Positions 1 to 8,106 of a stretch of 36,442 nt of DNA are shown here, in pieces. Under the pieces are notes generated by a model. It made no database searches, was not told where the DNA came from, and saw only the letters and a program-made list of their open reading frames with translations. The stretch comes from Pelagophyceae sp. CCMP2097 (Eukaryota > Sar > Pelagophyceae). The stretch lies in contig MU657171.1 in the NCBI GenBank assembly GCA_026770575.1, positions 170,423 through 206,864 on the forward strand, read 5' to 3'. The first letter of the stretch is position 1; every line of letters begins with the position of its first letter. The translations under genes were made by a program, and so were the position numbers.

Positions 1-129
1 TAATACGACTGGAGGGGGCGGCAAGAGCGCACGCGCTAAAAAAAGTTATCTTCGGCGATTTCTGTTGTGCAAATTCGACAGTGAGTAAGCCTCGGACTCG
101 GAGCCCCCGGGCCCCTCGCGCGTTGCGGG

Positions 130-1042
130 ATGCGTCGGACGGTGCTGCAGCCGGCGACGCACTCCGTTCGCCGGGACCTCGTCGTGAACGACGAGGCTGC
201 GGCGAGGCTGCTCGCGCGGCAGGGCCGGGTGGCGGACCCGGCCTCGCCCCGCAGTGTGCTCGCGGACCCGGCGCGCCCAGACGCCGACGTCGAACGGGCG
301 GCGGCCGCGTGCGAGGCGCGGCTCGAGGCCGCCATCGCCGCAGAGGCGCGGCGCATCGCAGAGGTCAGTCTCGCGCGATGCCGCGCTCGCGCGGAACGGT
401 CGCGCGGCATCGCGCGGATCGCCACGAGCCGCTCTCTCGAATCCGTTCGAATCCGTTCGACGCGCAGGCGCGCTTCCGTCGTCGAAGGACGGACGAGCTG
501 CGCGGCGACTTTGACGCGGCGCGCGGCGCGCCCGAGGCGGCGCGCGCGCCGCCGCCGCGGGAGCGAGGGACGGCGTGGGGCGCGTGGGACTGGGAGGGCG
601 AGGCCCGCGCCGCGGCGCACGAAGCCGCCAAGCCGGCGTACTACTCGGAGCTCAAGGACGAGTGTCGCAAGGATGCCGAGTGCGTGCCCTCGCCGCGGGC
701 AGAGCCGCCGGGTCGTTACTGCGGCGGCGTAGGCGGCGGCGGGTCTCGGACGCGGAGTACGACGAGGCGACGACGGAGCGGTCGACGCTTTTCGAGTCGC
801 TGGGCTGGGTGCAGCTGGAAGAGGACCGCGCGGCTTATACGCGGCGCCTCGCCGACGACGTCCGCCGAGATCAGTGGGCGGCCATCCAGCAGCACCGCAG
901 AGACCTCGCCGACGACCGGTGGGCCACGCTCCGCGCGCGCGCCAGATTCGTCGGCACCGCCGCGTCGTGGAAGCCCGGCGCGCCTCGGCACGACGGCCCC
1001 GGAAGTGGACAGCAAAACCCTAACGCGCCACCGATGCAGTGA
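130..1042 (+). CDS. Unrecognised helical, Arg/Ala/Glu-rich protein, three exons
   Basis: Three exons join in phase: 130-363, 468-679 and 733-1042, giving 251 aa. Intron 1 (104 nt) starts GTCAGT and ends GCAG; intron 2 (53 nt) starts GTGCGT and ends GTAG. The joins were chosen because each exon leaves its frame exactly where the next begins. The protein is rich in charged residues and alanine with no signal peptide or membrane segment. Segments such as AAIAAEARRIAE and DDVRRDQWAAIQQHRRDLAD look like long helices or coiled coil. I do not recognise a family. A cytoskeletal or ciliary role would be a guess from composition only. The first ATG of the open frame is taken as the start. The exon structure is better supported than any function. 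Confidence 0.6.
372..416 (+). repeat. 15-bp perfect inverted repeat inside intron 1
   Basis: Arms 372-386 and 402-416 are exact reverse complements separated by 15 nt, all inside the 104-nt intron of the first gene. Just downstream in the same intron the short direct repeat CGAATCCGTT occurs twice. The structure could be a folded intron or the remains of a short TIR-bearing element. Confidence 0.75.
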
Positions 1043-1281
1043 TGCTAACGCGTATATTTCTCGACGAGGTGGCTAGCGAGAGAAGCTCTAGTGGTCTGTA
1101 CTACTGCCCTTCATCAATGCATGCGAAGGAGCGCAGCTAAGGATCACTCCGCGCCTCCGCGCGACGTCAATTAATTCCGCAATGTATTTTGGCGAACGGA
1201 TCTGTTAGAATAGTTATTGGTGGCGTGGAGGTTGACGTCCGAGGGGGGTCCGGGGCGACGGCGTTCGATCTGCCGGAGCTG

Positions 1282-1904
1282 ATGGTGCAGGCGGACTCGA
1301 CCGACGCGTACGCTCCCCGGCGTCGGCAGGCGAACGCCGGCGCTGCCGACGCGGGCATTTTAGGTATCCCCCGATGGCCCAGGACGTTTTTTACATCCAA
1401 GGGTGCGCCGCCGCGCGATACCATAGGGCGCGCGCCGCTCACGCGGGCTTTGCCGAATGCGGGCCCTAGGTACCTCTACAAAAAGACGCGCGATGGCCGA
1501 TGGTCCGTTTGAACTGACGACCGTCGGGCCCGCAGCGCGGCGGCCCCTCGGGCGGCCGCCGCGGGGCGCCGGGCCCCGCGCCGGCCCGCGGCGCACCGCG
1601 GTTGGCGACCGCCGTCGGTAGGCAGAAGCGTTGGTTCGAGACGACTGGTTGCTTCCTCACGTACTACAAGTCGAAGAAGATGACCAAGCTGCTGGCGGCG
1701 CTGAACCTGCCGCAGGTCGGCGAGATCCGGCTCGCCGACGACGCCGCCGATGACGCCTCGGAGCGCGGCTGCGTGCTCAGCATCCACTTGAACGACCGAG
1801 ATTATTTGCTCAAGGCCGCAGACGCCGCCTCCGCGGCGAGATGGGTCGAGGTCCTGAACCAGCTCAAGAACAACGCCACCGCCAACGGCGAGAACCCTTT
1901 TTAG
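1282..1904 (+). CDS. Small pleckstrin-homology (PH) domain protein
   Basis: The PH-like core runs through YLYKKTRDGRW, QKRWFETTGCFLTYYKSKK, the hydrophobic LSIHLNDRDYLLKAAD strand, and a C-terminal helix AARWVEVLNQLKNN with the conserved Trp. Such domains bind phosphoinositides or proteins at membranes; the ligand is not predictable here. The exon join 1502/1622 (intron 1503-1621, GTCCGT...GTAG) splits the Trp codon and restores the core exactly. The 5' part is less certain. The frame is open from 1189 and the first in-frame ATG is at 1282. Either 1282-1502 is one exon (167 aa in total), or a further intron at 1308-1469 (GTACGC...CTAG) is removed, leaving 113 aa with the PH strand near the N-terminus. 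The stop is at 1902-1904. Confidence 0.65.
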
Positions 1905-2642
1905 CGCCCTCGGGTGGGCCTCGATCCGCCGCTCACAAACGCCGCGCGAGCCGCCGACACGCAGGCGACGACGCCAAGGGGCCCTCGCCCGACGCCGTGT
2001 CGCATTCCTCCGTCGGCTTCACATGGAAGAAGGCCGGCCGCCTGCTGATCCCCTGTTCGAAGCAGCGTCGAAAACGCCGCCTCGCTCCTCGGCTCGATTG
2101 GGATGCCCTCGTTCGAAACGACCCTCGCCGGAGTTGTTCCTCTGCGCAGGCGGCTGCTGCGCGAAAGGAGTGCCCATGGACGACTAGTAGCGCCCCCGAG
2201 CACGGTCATGTTCCGAAGTTTTTAGTGCGTATTATTCAAATCTCTGTCAGTTTTAAGCCCCATCCTTGGTGGAATCTTTTTAAGTCGCGGTCGTCCCTGT
2301 GGACCAAATGCGCCGGTGCTGCCCCGTCTGTGAGATGCGGCCGCGGCGATGACGAATCGTACGCAGAGTATCGGTTCACCGGTCTGCCAGTGTGAAGGGG
2401 TCGTCTCGGCCTCTTTGGAACGTCCAAGGGACCTGCCGAGCACTAACCATCTTTTGACGTGCATTCATGGGTGTGCCACCTTTGCGACTCTGTCCATTGA
2501 CCGTCGATGCAAAAGTCACGTGTCTGAAGGGACATGTTCTAAACCGCCGTCGTCACCTAGGAATCCTAGGTATACTAAGGACCCGCCGTGATTTCTGTCC
2601 TCGCCGAAGTTTTCGGAGAAGGTTCAAAGATCGACGCCGGTG
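1905..2642. other. Intergenic stretch with no supported gene
   Basis: No reading frame here looks like protein. The segment 2210-2600 is less GC-rich than the flanking genes, as expected for 3' and 5' untranslated DNA. It holds the CCTAGG-AAT-CCTAGG element at 2556-2570, upstream of the next gene. Confidence 0.5.
2556..2570. repeat. Near-palindrome with duplicated CCTAGG
   Basis: CCTAGG occurs twice, separated by AAT, forming a near-palindrome of the pattern TAGG-N-AT-N-CCTA. Perfect 12-bp relatives occur at 3118-3129 and 4931-4942. This copy lies about 75 bp upstream of the start codon of the plastid-protein gene. Confidence 0.6.
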
Positions 2643-3364
2643 ATGCATATGAAGGTCTCACAGCTCCTCCTATGCCTGTGCGCGAGCGCGGACGCGCTGG
2701 TGGCGCCGAAGCGGCTGGCAGCGCAGCCCGCGCGCACAGATCGACGGCGGTCGACTGTGGTGGCGGCGACGTTTAACCAGTGGGGCGTCAACGTCCAGCG
2801 GTCTCGGCGCGTCGCCCGCATCTTCGGCGCCGTCGCCATCGTGCCCGGGGCGTACCTGGCCACGAGCTTTGCAACCATGCCCGAGCTGTACAAGTACCCG
2901 CTCGTCGAACTCTCCAAGTTGTGGGCGGTCAAGTTCTCGCAGCCAACGCTCACCGCCCTCACGCTCTACAAGGCCGTCGGCGTGCGCAGCCCGCGTCGGG
3001 ACCGCATCACATCCGTCATGCGTTTGAAAGTCCAATCGTGGCGAGCGTGGACGGCCCGCGAGACAGAGGCCGGCTCCGAGAGAAGTGACCGGCCCCGGCT
3101 AGGTGTATACCCCGGCGTAGGAATTCCTATATACCCCGGCTCTAGGCGGCGGCGGTCTTCGGCGGCGTCGCGGCGAACGGTGCCTTTGGCGAGTCTGGGG
3201 CGCGGTACGGCGCGTTCGTGCTGACGGCCCTGTCTGCGTTTTGGCTTTTGAGTAAACAGATGCTCGAACAAGACTTCAAGTTCCAAATCGTCCTCACCGG
3301 CCTTCTCTACCTCTCCTGCAAGAAGGAGGCCTACCAGCTCGACGACGACGACGACGAAGACTGA
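2643..3364 (+). CDS. Putative plastid-targeted membrane protein, two exons
   Basis: Exons 2643-2981 and 3146-3364 join in phase 0 to give 185 aa (183 if the second ATG at 2649 is used). The N-terminus MKVSQLLLCLCASADALVAP is a hydrophobic signal followed by an Ala/Ser/Arg-rich stretch. This resembles the bipartite signal plus transit leader used to enter complex plastids of stramenopiles, though the usual Phe after the cleavage site is missing. Hydrophobic segments follow at IFGAVAIVPGAYLATSF, AFVLTALSAFWLL and FQIVLTGLLYLS, and the tail is acidic (a run of Asp). The family is not recognised. The 164-nt intron starts GTGCGC and ends in a cluster of three similar acceptor-like sites. An AATAAA signal lies 8 nt past the stop. 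Confidence 0.7.
3118..3129. repeat. Perfect 12-bp palindrome TAGGAATTCCTA in an intron
   Basis: The palindrome lies inside the plastid-protein intron, between two copies of TATACCCCGGC (3106-3116 and 3130-3140). Three CCCCGGC-n-TAGG motifs in a row (near 3093, 3110 and 3134) each end in a possible AG acceptor. Confidence 0.6.
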
Positions 3365-3371
3365 AAATTCG

Positions 3372-3377
3372 AATAAA
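3372..3377 (+). other. AATAAA polyadenylation-like signal
   Basis: AATAAA begins 8 nt after the stop codon of the plastid-protein gene, in the 66-nt gap before the convergent uL3m gene. Confidence 0.4.
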
Positions 3378-3430
3378 ATCTATTATGTACTCGCCTCGGG
3401 CCGGGCCGCGGCGAAGTGCGGCCGGAAGGC

Positions 3431-4866
3431 TTAGCCCTGGTTCTTCGGGTCCTTGCCCTGCGGCGGGTTGCCCCCGGTCTGCCACCAGGGCCCCGGCTCG
3501 TCGCTCCACTCGATGACCTCTGGCAGCGCCGCGAGCTCCTCGGTGGTGATCGTCGGGAAGGGGAGCACGCCGGAGAGGTAGTCCTCGGGCTGGTACTTTT
3601 TGAGCGCGTCCGTGACGCGCACGAAGCGGCCGCGGGACCCGGGCACCGCGCCGCGGATGAAGACGAGGTCGCGCTCGCGGTCGATGCGGTGCACCTATCG
3701 CGGCGTACACGGCGGCGCCTTTGCCGTCGAAGACCCGGCCTTCCCCGCGTCCAGGCGCGGTCCTTGCCCGCGTCCTCACCACGATGTTCTGGATGGTACG
3801 GTTCTTGCCGCCCATGCGCCCGGGCATCTTCTTGCCCTTGAGGACGCGGCCGGGGTCCTGGCAACCCGAACCGACGGAGCCAATCTTGCGATGCGCCTTG
3901 GTGTTGCCGTGCGTCTTGTTGCCGCCGCCAAAGCCGTGGCGTTTCCTACAAGCGGCCGTCGCGCCGGCGCCGCGCGCGCGACGCGGGAAACTCTGGCCGG
4001 GCGCAGGGCCCTTTGGGATGCCGCGGCTCACATGCCGCCCTGGAATCCCTTGCCGCGCGTGACGCCCTGGATGTCGACGAACTGTCCCGGCTTGAAGTGC
4101 GCCGCCGAGATCTCCGTCCCGACGGGCAGCAGCGCGTCGGGCGACACGCGGAACTCGGCCACGTGCCTGGCGTCGGGCGTCCAAGCAACGAGGGACGCTC
4201 CTCATGCATCCATCCGCGCGGACGGCGTCCGCGGCGTGCACCCCCCTGCGCGCGGTTCTGGGCGCACCTCAGCAGCTCCCACGGCGCGTTCTCCTCGTCC
4301 TTTTCCCAGTCGCCTTGCCACTTCAAAAAGTGGCCCATCTGAGGCTTGTTCACGTGCTTCGCTTTTCGTGTGCCGGCGCCCATCTGCATTGCCGTGTACC
4401 TGCCGCGCGCGTCGGGCCGCCGAAAGCGCCGGAAGGGGCTCGAGCGACGGTGGTGCGCGGCCCCGCACAACTACGGCGACGCACCCTTCCTTCTCCATCT
4501 CCTTGACCTGGACGACGCGGCAGCCGTCGAGTCTGAGGACGGTGATGGCGTGCTTCATGCCGTGGTTGTCCCATGTGGACATCATCCCGACTTTGACCTG
4601 CGGGCGGCCGTCGGCGCGCGGCATTTGCGCGGTGCGTGCAGCCCTCGACCGAAGCCGGGTATCCTCCAAATGATGCGCCTCTCGCTCCTATAGCGCGTCG
4701 CGCGCGCCGGGACGCTGTAGCGCCGCACGGCCACGACGCCCGTCCTTCGCCGCACTTCGCCGCGCGCCGCCGAGAGCCGGCCGTTGGACTGCGTCGACCG
4801 CACCGCACCCGGGCCGACGACGCGCGCGCGCGGCGCGAACGCGCCGATGACGCGCCGGAAGAGCAT
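3431..4866 (-). CDS. MRPL3: Mitochondrial large-subunit ribosomal protein uL3m, six exons
   Basis: Six minus-strand exons join with consistent phases: 4866-4729, 4597-4469, 4383-4268, 4166-4032, 3945-3780 and 3694-3431, giving 315 aa. The protein begins with an Arg-rich leader ([15 protein letters not shown]), as expected for mitochondrial import. It then follows the bacterial and organellar L3 plan: [80 protein letters not shown] and [15 protein letters not shown]. Lysine-rich conserved blocks and the GKKMPGRMG loop identify uL3 of the bacterial type rather than the cytosolic eukaryotic type. It binds 23S-like rRNA near the peptidyl-transferase centre. All five introns are 85-131 nt; three start GTGCG and two start GTGAG. 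Organelle choice (mitochondrion over plastid) is inferred from the leader. The exact join of exons 2 and 3 could shift by a codon or two. Confidence 0.92.
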
Positions 4867-5059
4867 CGCGTCGCCACCGATGAAAGGCAAACCTCGCAAA
4901 GGCGACACCGAGAGCCCCCGCGAAATTGCATAGGGATCCCTAACCTCGCACTTTGGGCCCGGTTCCGCGGACACCAACGCTTGGAAAACTTACAATAATA
5001 ATTATTGTTAAGCGAATCGGCGTTCGAACGGCGGTTAGCCCGAAGTGCCTCGCGTGAAG
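4867..5059. promoter_or_regulatory. Shared divergent promoter region (uL3m and coiled-coil gene)
   Basis: Only 193 bp separate the two start codons on opposite strands, so both promoters must lie here or overlap the genes. The region holds the perfect palindrome TAGGGATCCCTA (4931-4942) and an AT-rich patch ACAATAATAATTATTGTTAA near 4992-5011. No TATA box is evident. Confidence 0.5.
4931..4942. repeat. Perfect 12-bp palindrome TAGGGATCCCTA
   Basis: It belongs to the same TAGG-N-AT-N-CCTA pattern as 2556-2570 and 3118-3129. Here it sits in the shared promoter interval. Confidence 0.6.
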
Positions 5060-5557
5060 ATGGACGTCGTTGAGACGGGCCCCGCGGCATTGCACGTCGA
5101 GGAGAGGCCCGCGTCCGTGAAGCGGCATCGCCCAGAATCGGACGGCGAGGTGGGCGACCTGGAAGACTCCAACGACGCGGCGGCGCGCGCGGCGGCGGCG
5201 GAGGCGTCGCGGCAGCTTGCGGCGTGCGAGTTGCAGCTCGCGCAGACCGAGGCGACGCTGCGCAAGCACCGCGTTTTGGAAGAGGAGATGAAGGTGGCCG
5301 CGACGGAGTTGGAAGACGAAACCAGGGCGCTCCGGGCGCTCCTCGCGCAGCTGCACGAGGCCACGCGACCGCCCGGCGCGGCACGGCGCGACGGGGGCTT
5401 CGACGACGCGCAGTCGCACCCGCCGCACCCGCACCCGCCGCCAGCCGACGACGCTGGCCCGCCGCCTGTTGGTCTGACGAAGAATCAAAAGCGCGCCCAA
5501 CGCGCACGTAATAAGAGGCGAAAACACATGGCCGCCGCGATGGAGCAATCAACGTAG
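5060..5557 (+). CDS. Intronless coiled-coil protein with basic C-terminus
   Basis: A 165-aa single-exon ORF starts at the first in-frame ATG (MDVVETGPAALHVEERPASV). Residues about 45-110 form a strong coiled coil (AAAEASRQLAACELQLAQTE, then EEEMKVAATELEDETRALRA). A His/Pro-rich linker (SHPPHPHPPPADDAGPPP) follows. The C-terminus LTKNQKRAQRARNKRRKHMA is highly basic and could act as a nuclear signal or bind nucleic acid. No family is recognised. Codon composition matches the neighbouring genes. Confidence 0.6.
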   Translation: MDVVETGPAALHVEERPASVKRHRPESDGEVGDLEDSNDAAARAAAAEASRQLAACELQLAQTEATLRKHRVLEEEMKVAATELEDETRALRALLAQLHEATRPPGAARRDGGFDDAQSHPPHPHPPPADDAGPPPVGLTKNQKRAQRARNKRRKHMAAAMEQST

Positions 5558-5803
5558 TAGTCGCAAGGCGAGGGGACTCCACGCGGCGATTGAGTAATAT
5601 GATAAAGATGGGGCTTCAAGTTTAACTGGTCGTATACGCCGCAGGGTCGTGAGCTCCCGGCTGAGATTCCCTTGCCGAGGCGTCGTCGGCGCACAAAGGC
5701 GTTTGAAAAGTGCGACGAGCGGAGCTCGTGTGGGAGGAGGCGCGCGCCGTCGGGGCGGACGAGGGCGCGTTGTCGCGCCCCGCGCGGGTTTGTTTATATC
5801 GTC

Positions 5804-7225
5804 CTAAGGGTTGGCCTTGCCCGGGATGAGCTGCTTGACCATGGCCGTGACCATTTCGAAGCCAATCTTCTTCGAGATGGCCTTGGACTCGACGCCGCCG
5901 GCCCACCACCCGTCGGCCTGCATCACGCGCGCGGCGCGCAGCAGGCACTGCTTCACCGTCTCGTAGTCCTCCGGCGTGAAGTCCAACGAGAAGAGGCAGC
6001 GGCCCGTGCCGACCCACGACAGCGTGAGGCCCTCGGCGCGGAGGTAGTACTGGAACATCCAGTGGTAGCGGCCGGGCTGCGTGAAGAGCACGGTCCAGAC
6101 GGTGGTGAGGTTGTCGACGCGCATGGGCAGCGACTCTGCCGATAAAGCCTTGTTGACGTCGTGGACCCAGGCGTCCGTCCGCTGCGTCGCCGCCGCGTAG
6201 AGCAGGTGCGTCTCCGGCTTGGAGTTCCAGCTGAGGAACTCGGCCATGGTGGCGAGCGTGAGCGGCGCGGCGGCAAACGTGCCGATGACGTAGGCGACGC
6301 GGAGCGGGTGCGCCGGGTCGAAGCGGCGCATGAGCTTGGACGGGCCGCAGACGACGCCGTTGGCGAGGCCGCCGCCGAGCGTCTTGCCGTAGCAGACGAC
6401 GTCGGCCTGGACGCCGTAGTACTCCTGCGCGCCGCCGGGCGCCATGCGGAAGCCCGTGTAGACCTCGTCGAAGAGCAGCGGCACGTCGCTCGCCGTGCAC
6501 AGCGCCTTGAGCTCGTGGAGCCACGTGCGGTAGGCGTCGCCCTTCTCCGCCGTCGACCGCACCTTGGCGTCGAGCAAGACCATGTCCGACGGCGGCGGCT
6601 TGCCGGGGTTGAGGCCCTGGAGCGGCGAGACGCAGACGCAAGCAATCTCGCCCGCGCGCGCGCGGATCACGCGCATAGAGTCGGGCGACATGTCCTTGAG
6701 GTACAGGACGTCGGCGTTGGCGCGCTCGCTGCCCGGGCCCGGCTGCACGCCGTCCCACCAGCCATGGTACGCGCCCGCGAACTGCACGATAAAGTTGCGG
6801 CGTGTGTTGAAGCGGCAGAGGCGGACGGCGCACATGACGGCCTCGGTGCCCGACATGTGGAACGAGACCTCGGGCTTGCCAGAGACCTTTTTCAGGAGTG
6901 GCAGCACGTCTGCGATGATGGGGTGCACGGGCCCGAGCACGTTGGGCCCGAGCGCCTTGGTGCGCGACCAGGCGCGGTCGACAAAGCCCTTGTAGACGTC
7001 GTAGCCGCAGACGTTGACGCCGTACGACCCCGACACGTCGATGGTCTGCTGGCCGTCGACGTCGGTGAGCACGGGCCCGCGGCTCGACGCGGTGATCGTG
7101 CACACGCTGTAGCGCCGCCGCGTCTCCGCCTGGAACTGAAAGGGCACGCGGTTCGTGTCCGTGAAGCGAATGTCGGAAAGGCCCTCGAGCACCGCCTCGC
7201 TCAGCTTCTTGGACTCCTTGCCCAT
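5804..7225 (-). CDS. Class III (GSA-type) PLP-dependent aminotransferase, intronless
   Basis: The ORF has 473 aa from the ATG at 7225; the frame stays open to 7288, so a few N-terminal residues or an upstream exon may be missed. Fold-type I motifs of the glutamate-1-semialdehyde aminomutase and class III aminotransferase family are clear: MSGTEA (about 124-129), YHGWWDG (153-159), the PLP-binding LFDEVYTGFR (Asp253), and the Schiff-base lysine in CYGKTLGGGLANG (Lys281). Family members shift or transfer amino groups on carbonyl substrates; the substrate here is unknown. The N-terminus has no obvious plastid leader, so it is probably not the tetrapyrrole-pathway enzyme. It is a long single exon among intron-rich neighbours, which could mean transfer from bacteria, but base composition is like its surroundings. 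Confidence 0.88.
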   Translation of the reverse strand: MGKESKKLSEAVLEGLSDIRFTDTNRVPFQFQAETRRRYSVCTITASSRGPVLTDVDGQQTIDVSGSYGVNVCGYDVYKGFVDRAWSRTKALGPNVLGPVHPIIADVLPLLKKVSGKPEVSFHMSGTEAVMCAVRLCRFNTRRNFIVQFAGAYHGWWDGVQPGPGSERANADVLYLKDMSPDSMRVIRARAGEIACVCVSPLQGLNPGKPPPSDMVLLDAKVRSTAEKGDAYRTWLHELKALCTASDVPLLFDEVYTGFRMAPGGAQEYYGVQADVVCYGKTLGGGLANGVVCGPSKLMRRFDPAHPLRVAYVIGTFAAAPLTLATMAEFLSWNSKPETHLLYAAATQRTDAWVHDVNKALSAESLPMRVDNLTTVWTVLFTQPGRYHWMFQYYLRAEGLTLSWVGTGRCLFSLDFTPEDYETVKQCLLRAARVMQADGWWAGGVESKAISKKIGFEMVTAMVKQLIPGKANP

Positions 7226-7353
7226 CAAAGCGTCGTACCGCTTCGACAGCCTAGGAAGGGGCGTGGAGGCGCCAAAGGGCCGCTTCAACGGATTCCTTTC
7301 GGCATCATGTCACGCTCAGATCGTTTATAGTAAGATGACAGCACTCAGAAGCT

Positions 7354-7513
7354 CAGAGGGAAGTCGGTGATTACTGTGGTATCTTCACCGCGGTCTCCTT
7401 TCAAAAATGGGCGCGCGGCCTTTTTATAGAGGCCAGAGGGAAGTCGGTGATTACTGTGGTATCTTCACCGCGGTCTCCTTTCAAAAATGGGCGCGCGGCC
7501 TTTTTATAGAGGC
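7354..7513. repeat. Perfect tandem duplication, 80-bp unit, two copies
   Basis: Bases 7354-7433 are repeated directly as 7434-7513 with no mismatch seen. The unit carries the end and stop codon of the membrane ORF (peptide IKRPRAHF), so each copy supplies a stop. It lies between that ORF and the aminotransferase. Perfect identity means a very recent duplication or an assembly artefact. Confidence 0.85.
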
Positions 7514-7885
7514 CGGCGCGCCCCAGCGCTCCATCTCTGCGGGGCCCTCCCGGGCCTCGCCTCGTCGGACCCGCCTTGATCGGCCCCCTCTCGCCGCGGC
7601 CGCGCGTCGAATCTCCAGTGTTCTTCGGCGGACGCGGCGTCCTCGCAGCTCGGCGCCGGCCTGGCGCTTGGCGGCGACCTCGTCGTCGCAGCCGTCTGCG
7701 TTGAAGTAGTCCTTGCCCGTGAGGGAGTATGACCGAAGGAGCGGCGCGGAGAGGCGCGCAGCGATGGCCGTCGGGTCCATGGCCTTGAGCGTGATGAGCA
7801 CGCGGTAGACGCGCCCAAGGACGACGTAGGCCAGGTACGACCACCCGAAGGTGAGGGCCAGCGACCCGACCATGCCGCCAACCAT
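7481..7885 (-). CDS. Hypothetical small membrane protein
   Basis: A 134-aa ORF starts with ATG at 7885. The first 60 residues look like a real protein: a membrane segment (GSLALTFGWSYLAYVVLGRV) followed by an amphipathic part (SLTGKDYFNADGCDDEVAAK). The second half is Arg-rich and of random character. Either the true protein stops or splices around residue 80, or the 3' half is read-through. No family is recognised. The stop lies inside the 80-bp tandem duplication. Confidence 0.4.
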   Translation of the reverse strand: MVGGMVGSLALTFGWSYLAYVVLGRVYRVLITLKAMDPTAIAARLSAPLLRSYSLTGKDYFNADGCDDEVAAKRQAGAELRGRRVRRRTLEIRRAAAARGGRSRRVRRGEAREGPAEMERWGAPASIKRPRAHF

Positions 7886-8106
7886 GACACTTACGTCGGC
7901 GAGCGGGCCTTCGAGAGACGGGCCAAATTTTGATTGGGCGACCTTTTCAAAAAGGTTCCATCGAGAAGGAACGCCGCTCTATTGGACACGCGGCAGAGGC
8001 AGGCCCAGCCGAGGACGCCCCGGGCCCGGGAAAGAAGCTCCTTCGTCGAGGGTTAAAATTAAACTGGAGAGGCGAAAAGCGTGTGGCGTCCAGCTCTTGG
8101 GCTTGC

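Noticed and set aside
5060..5557. Use of the upstream GTG at 5045 as start of the coiled-coil gene
   Set aside because: An ATG lies 15 bases downstream, and non-ATG starts are not expected in a eukaryotic nuclear gene.
7303..7329. TATAAA upstream of two ATG codons before the aminotransferase
   Set aside because: The spacing to the ATGs is too short for a transcript start between them, and that frame hits a stop after seven codons.
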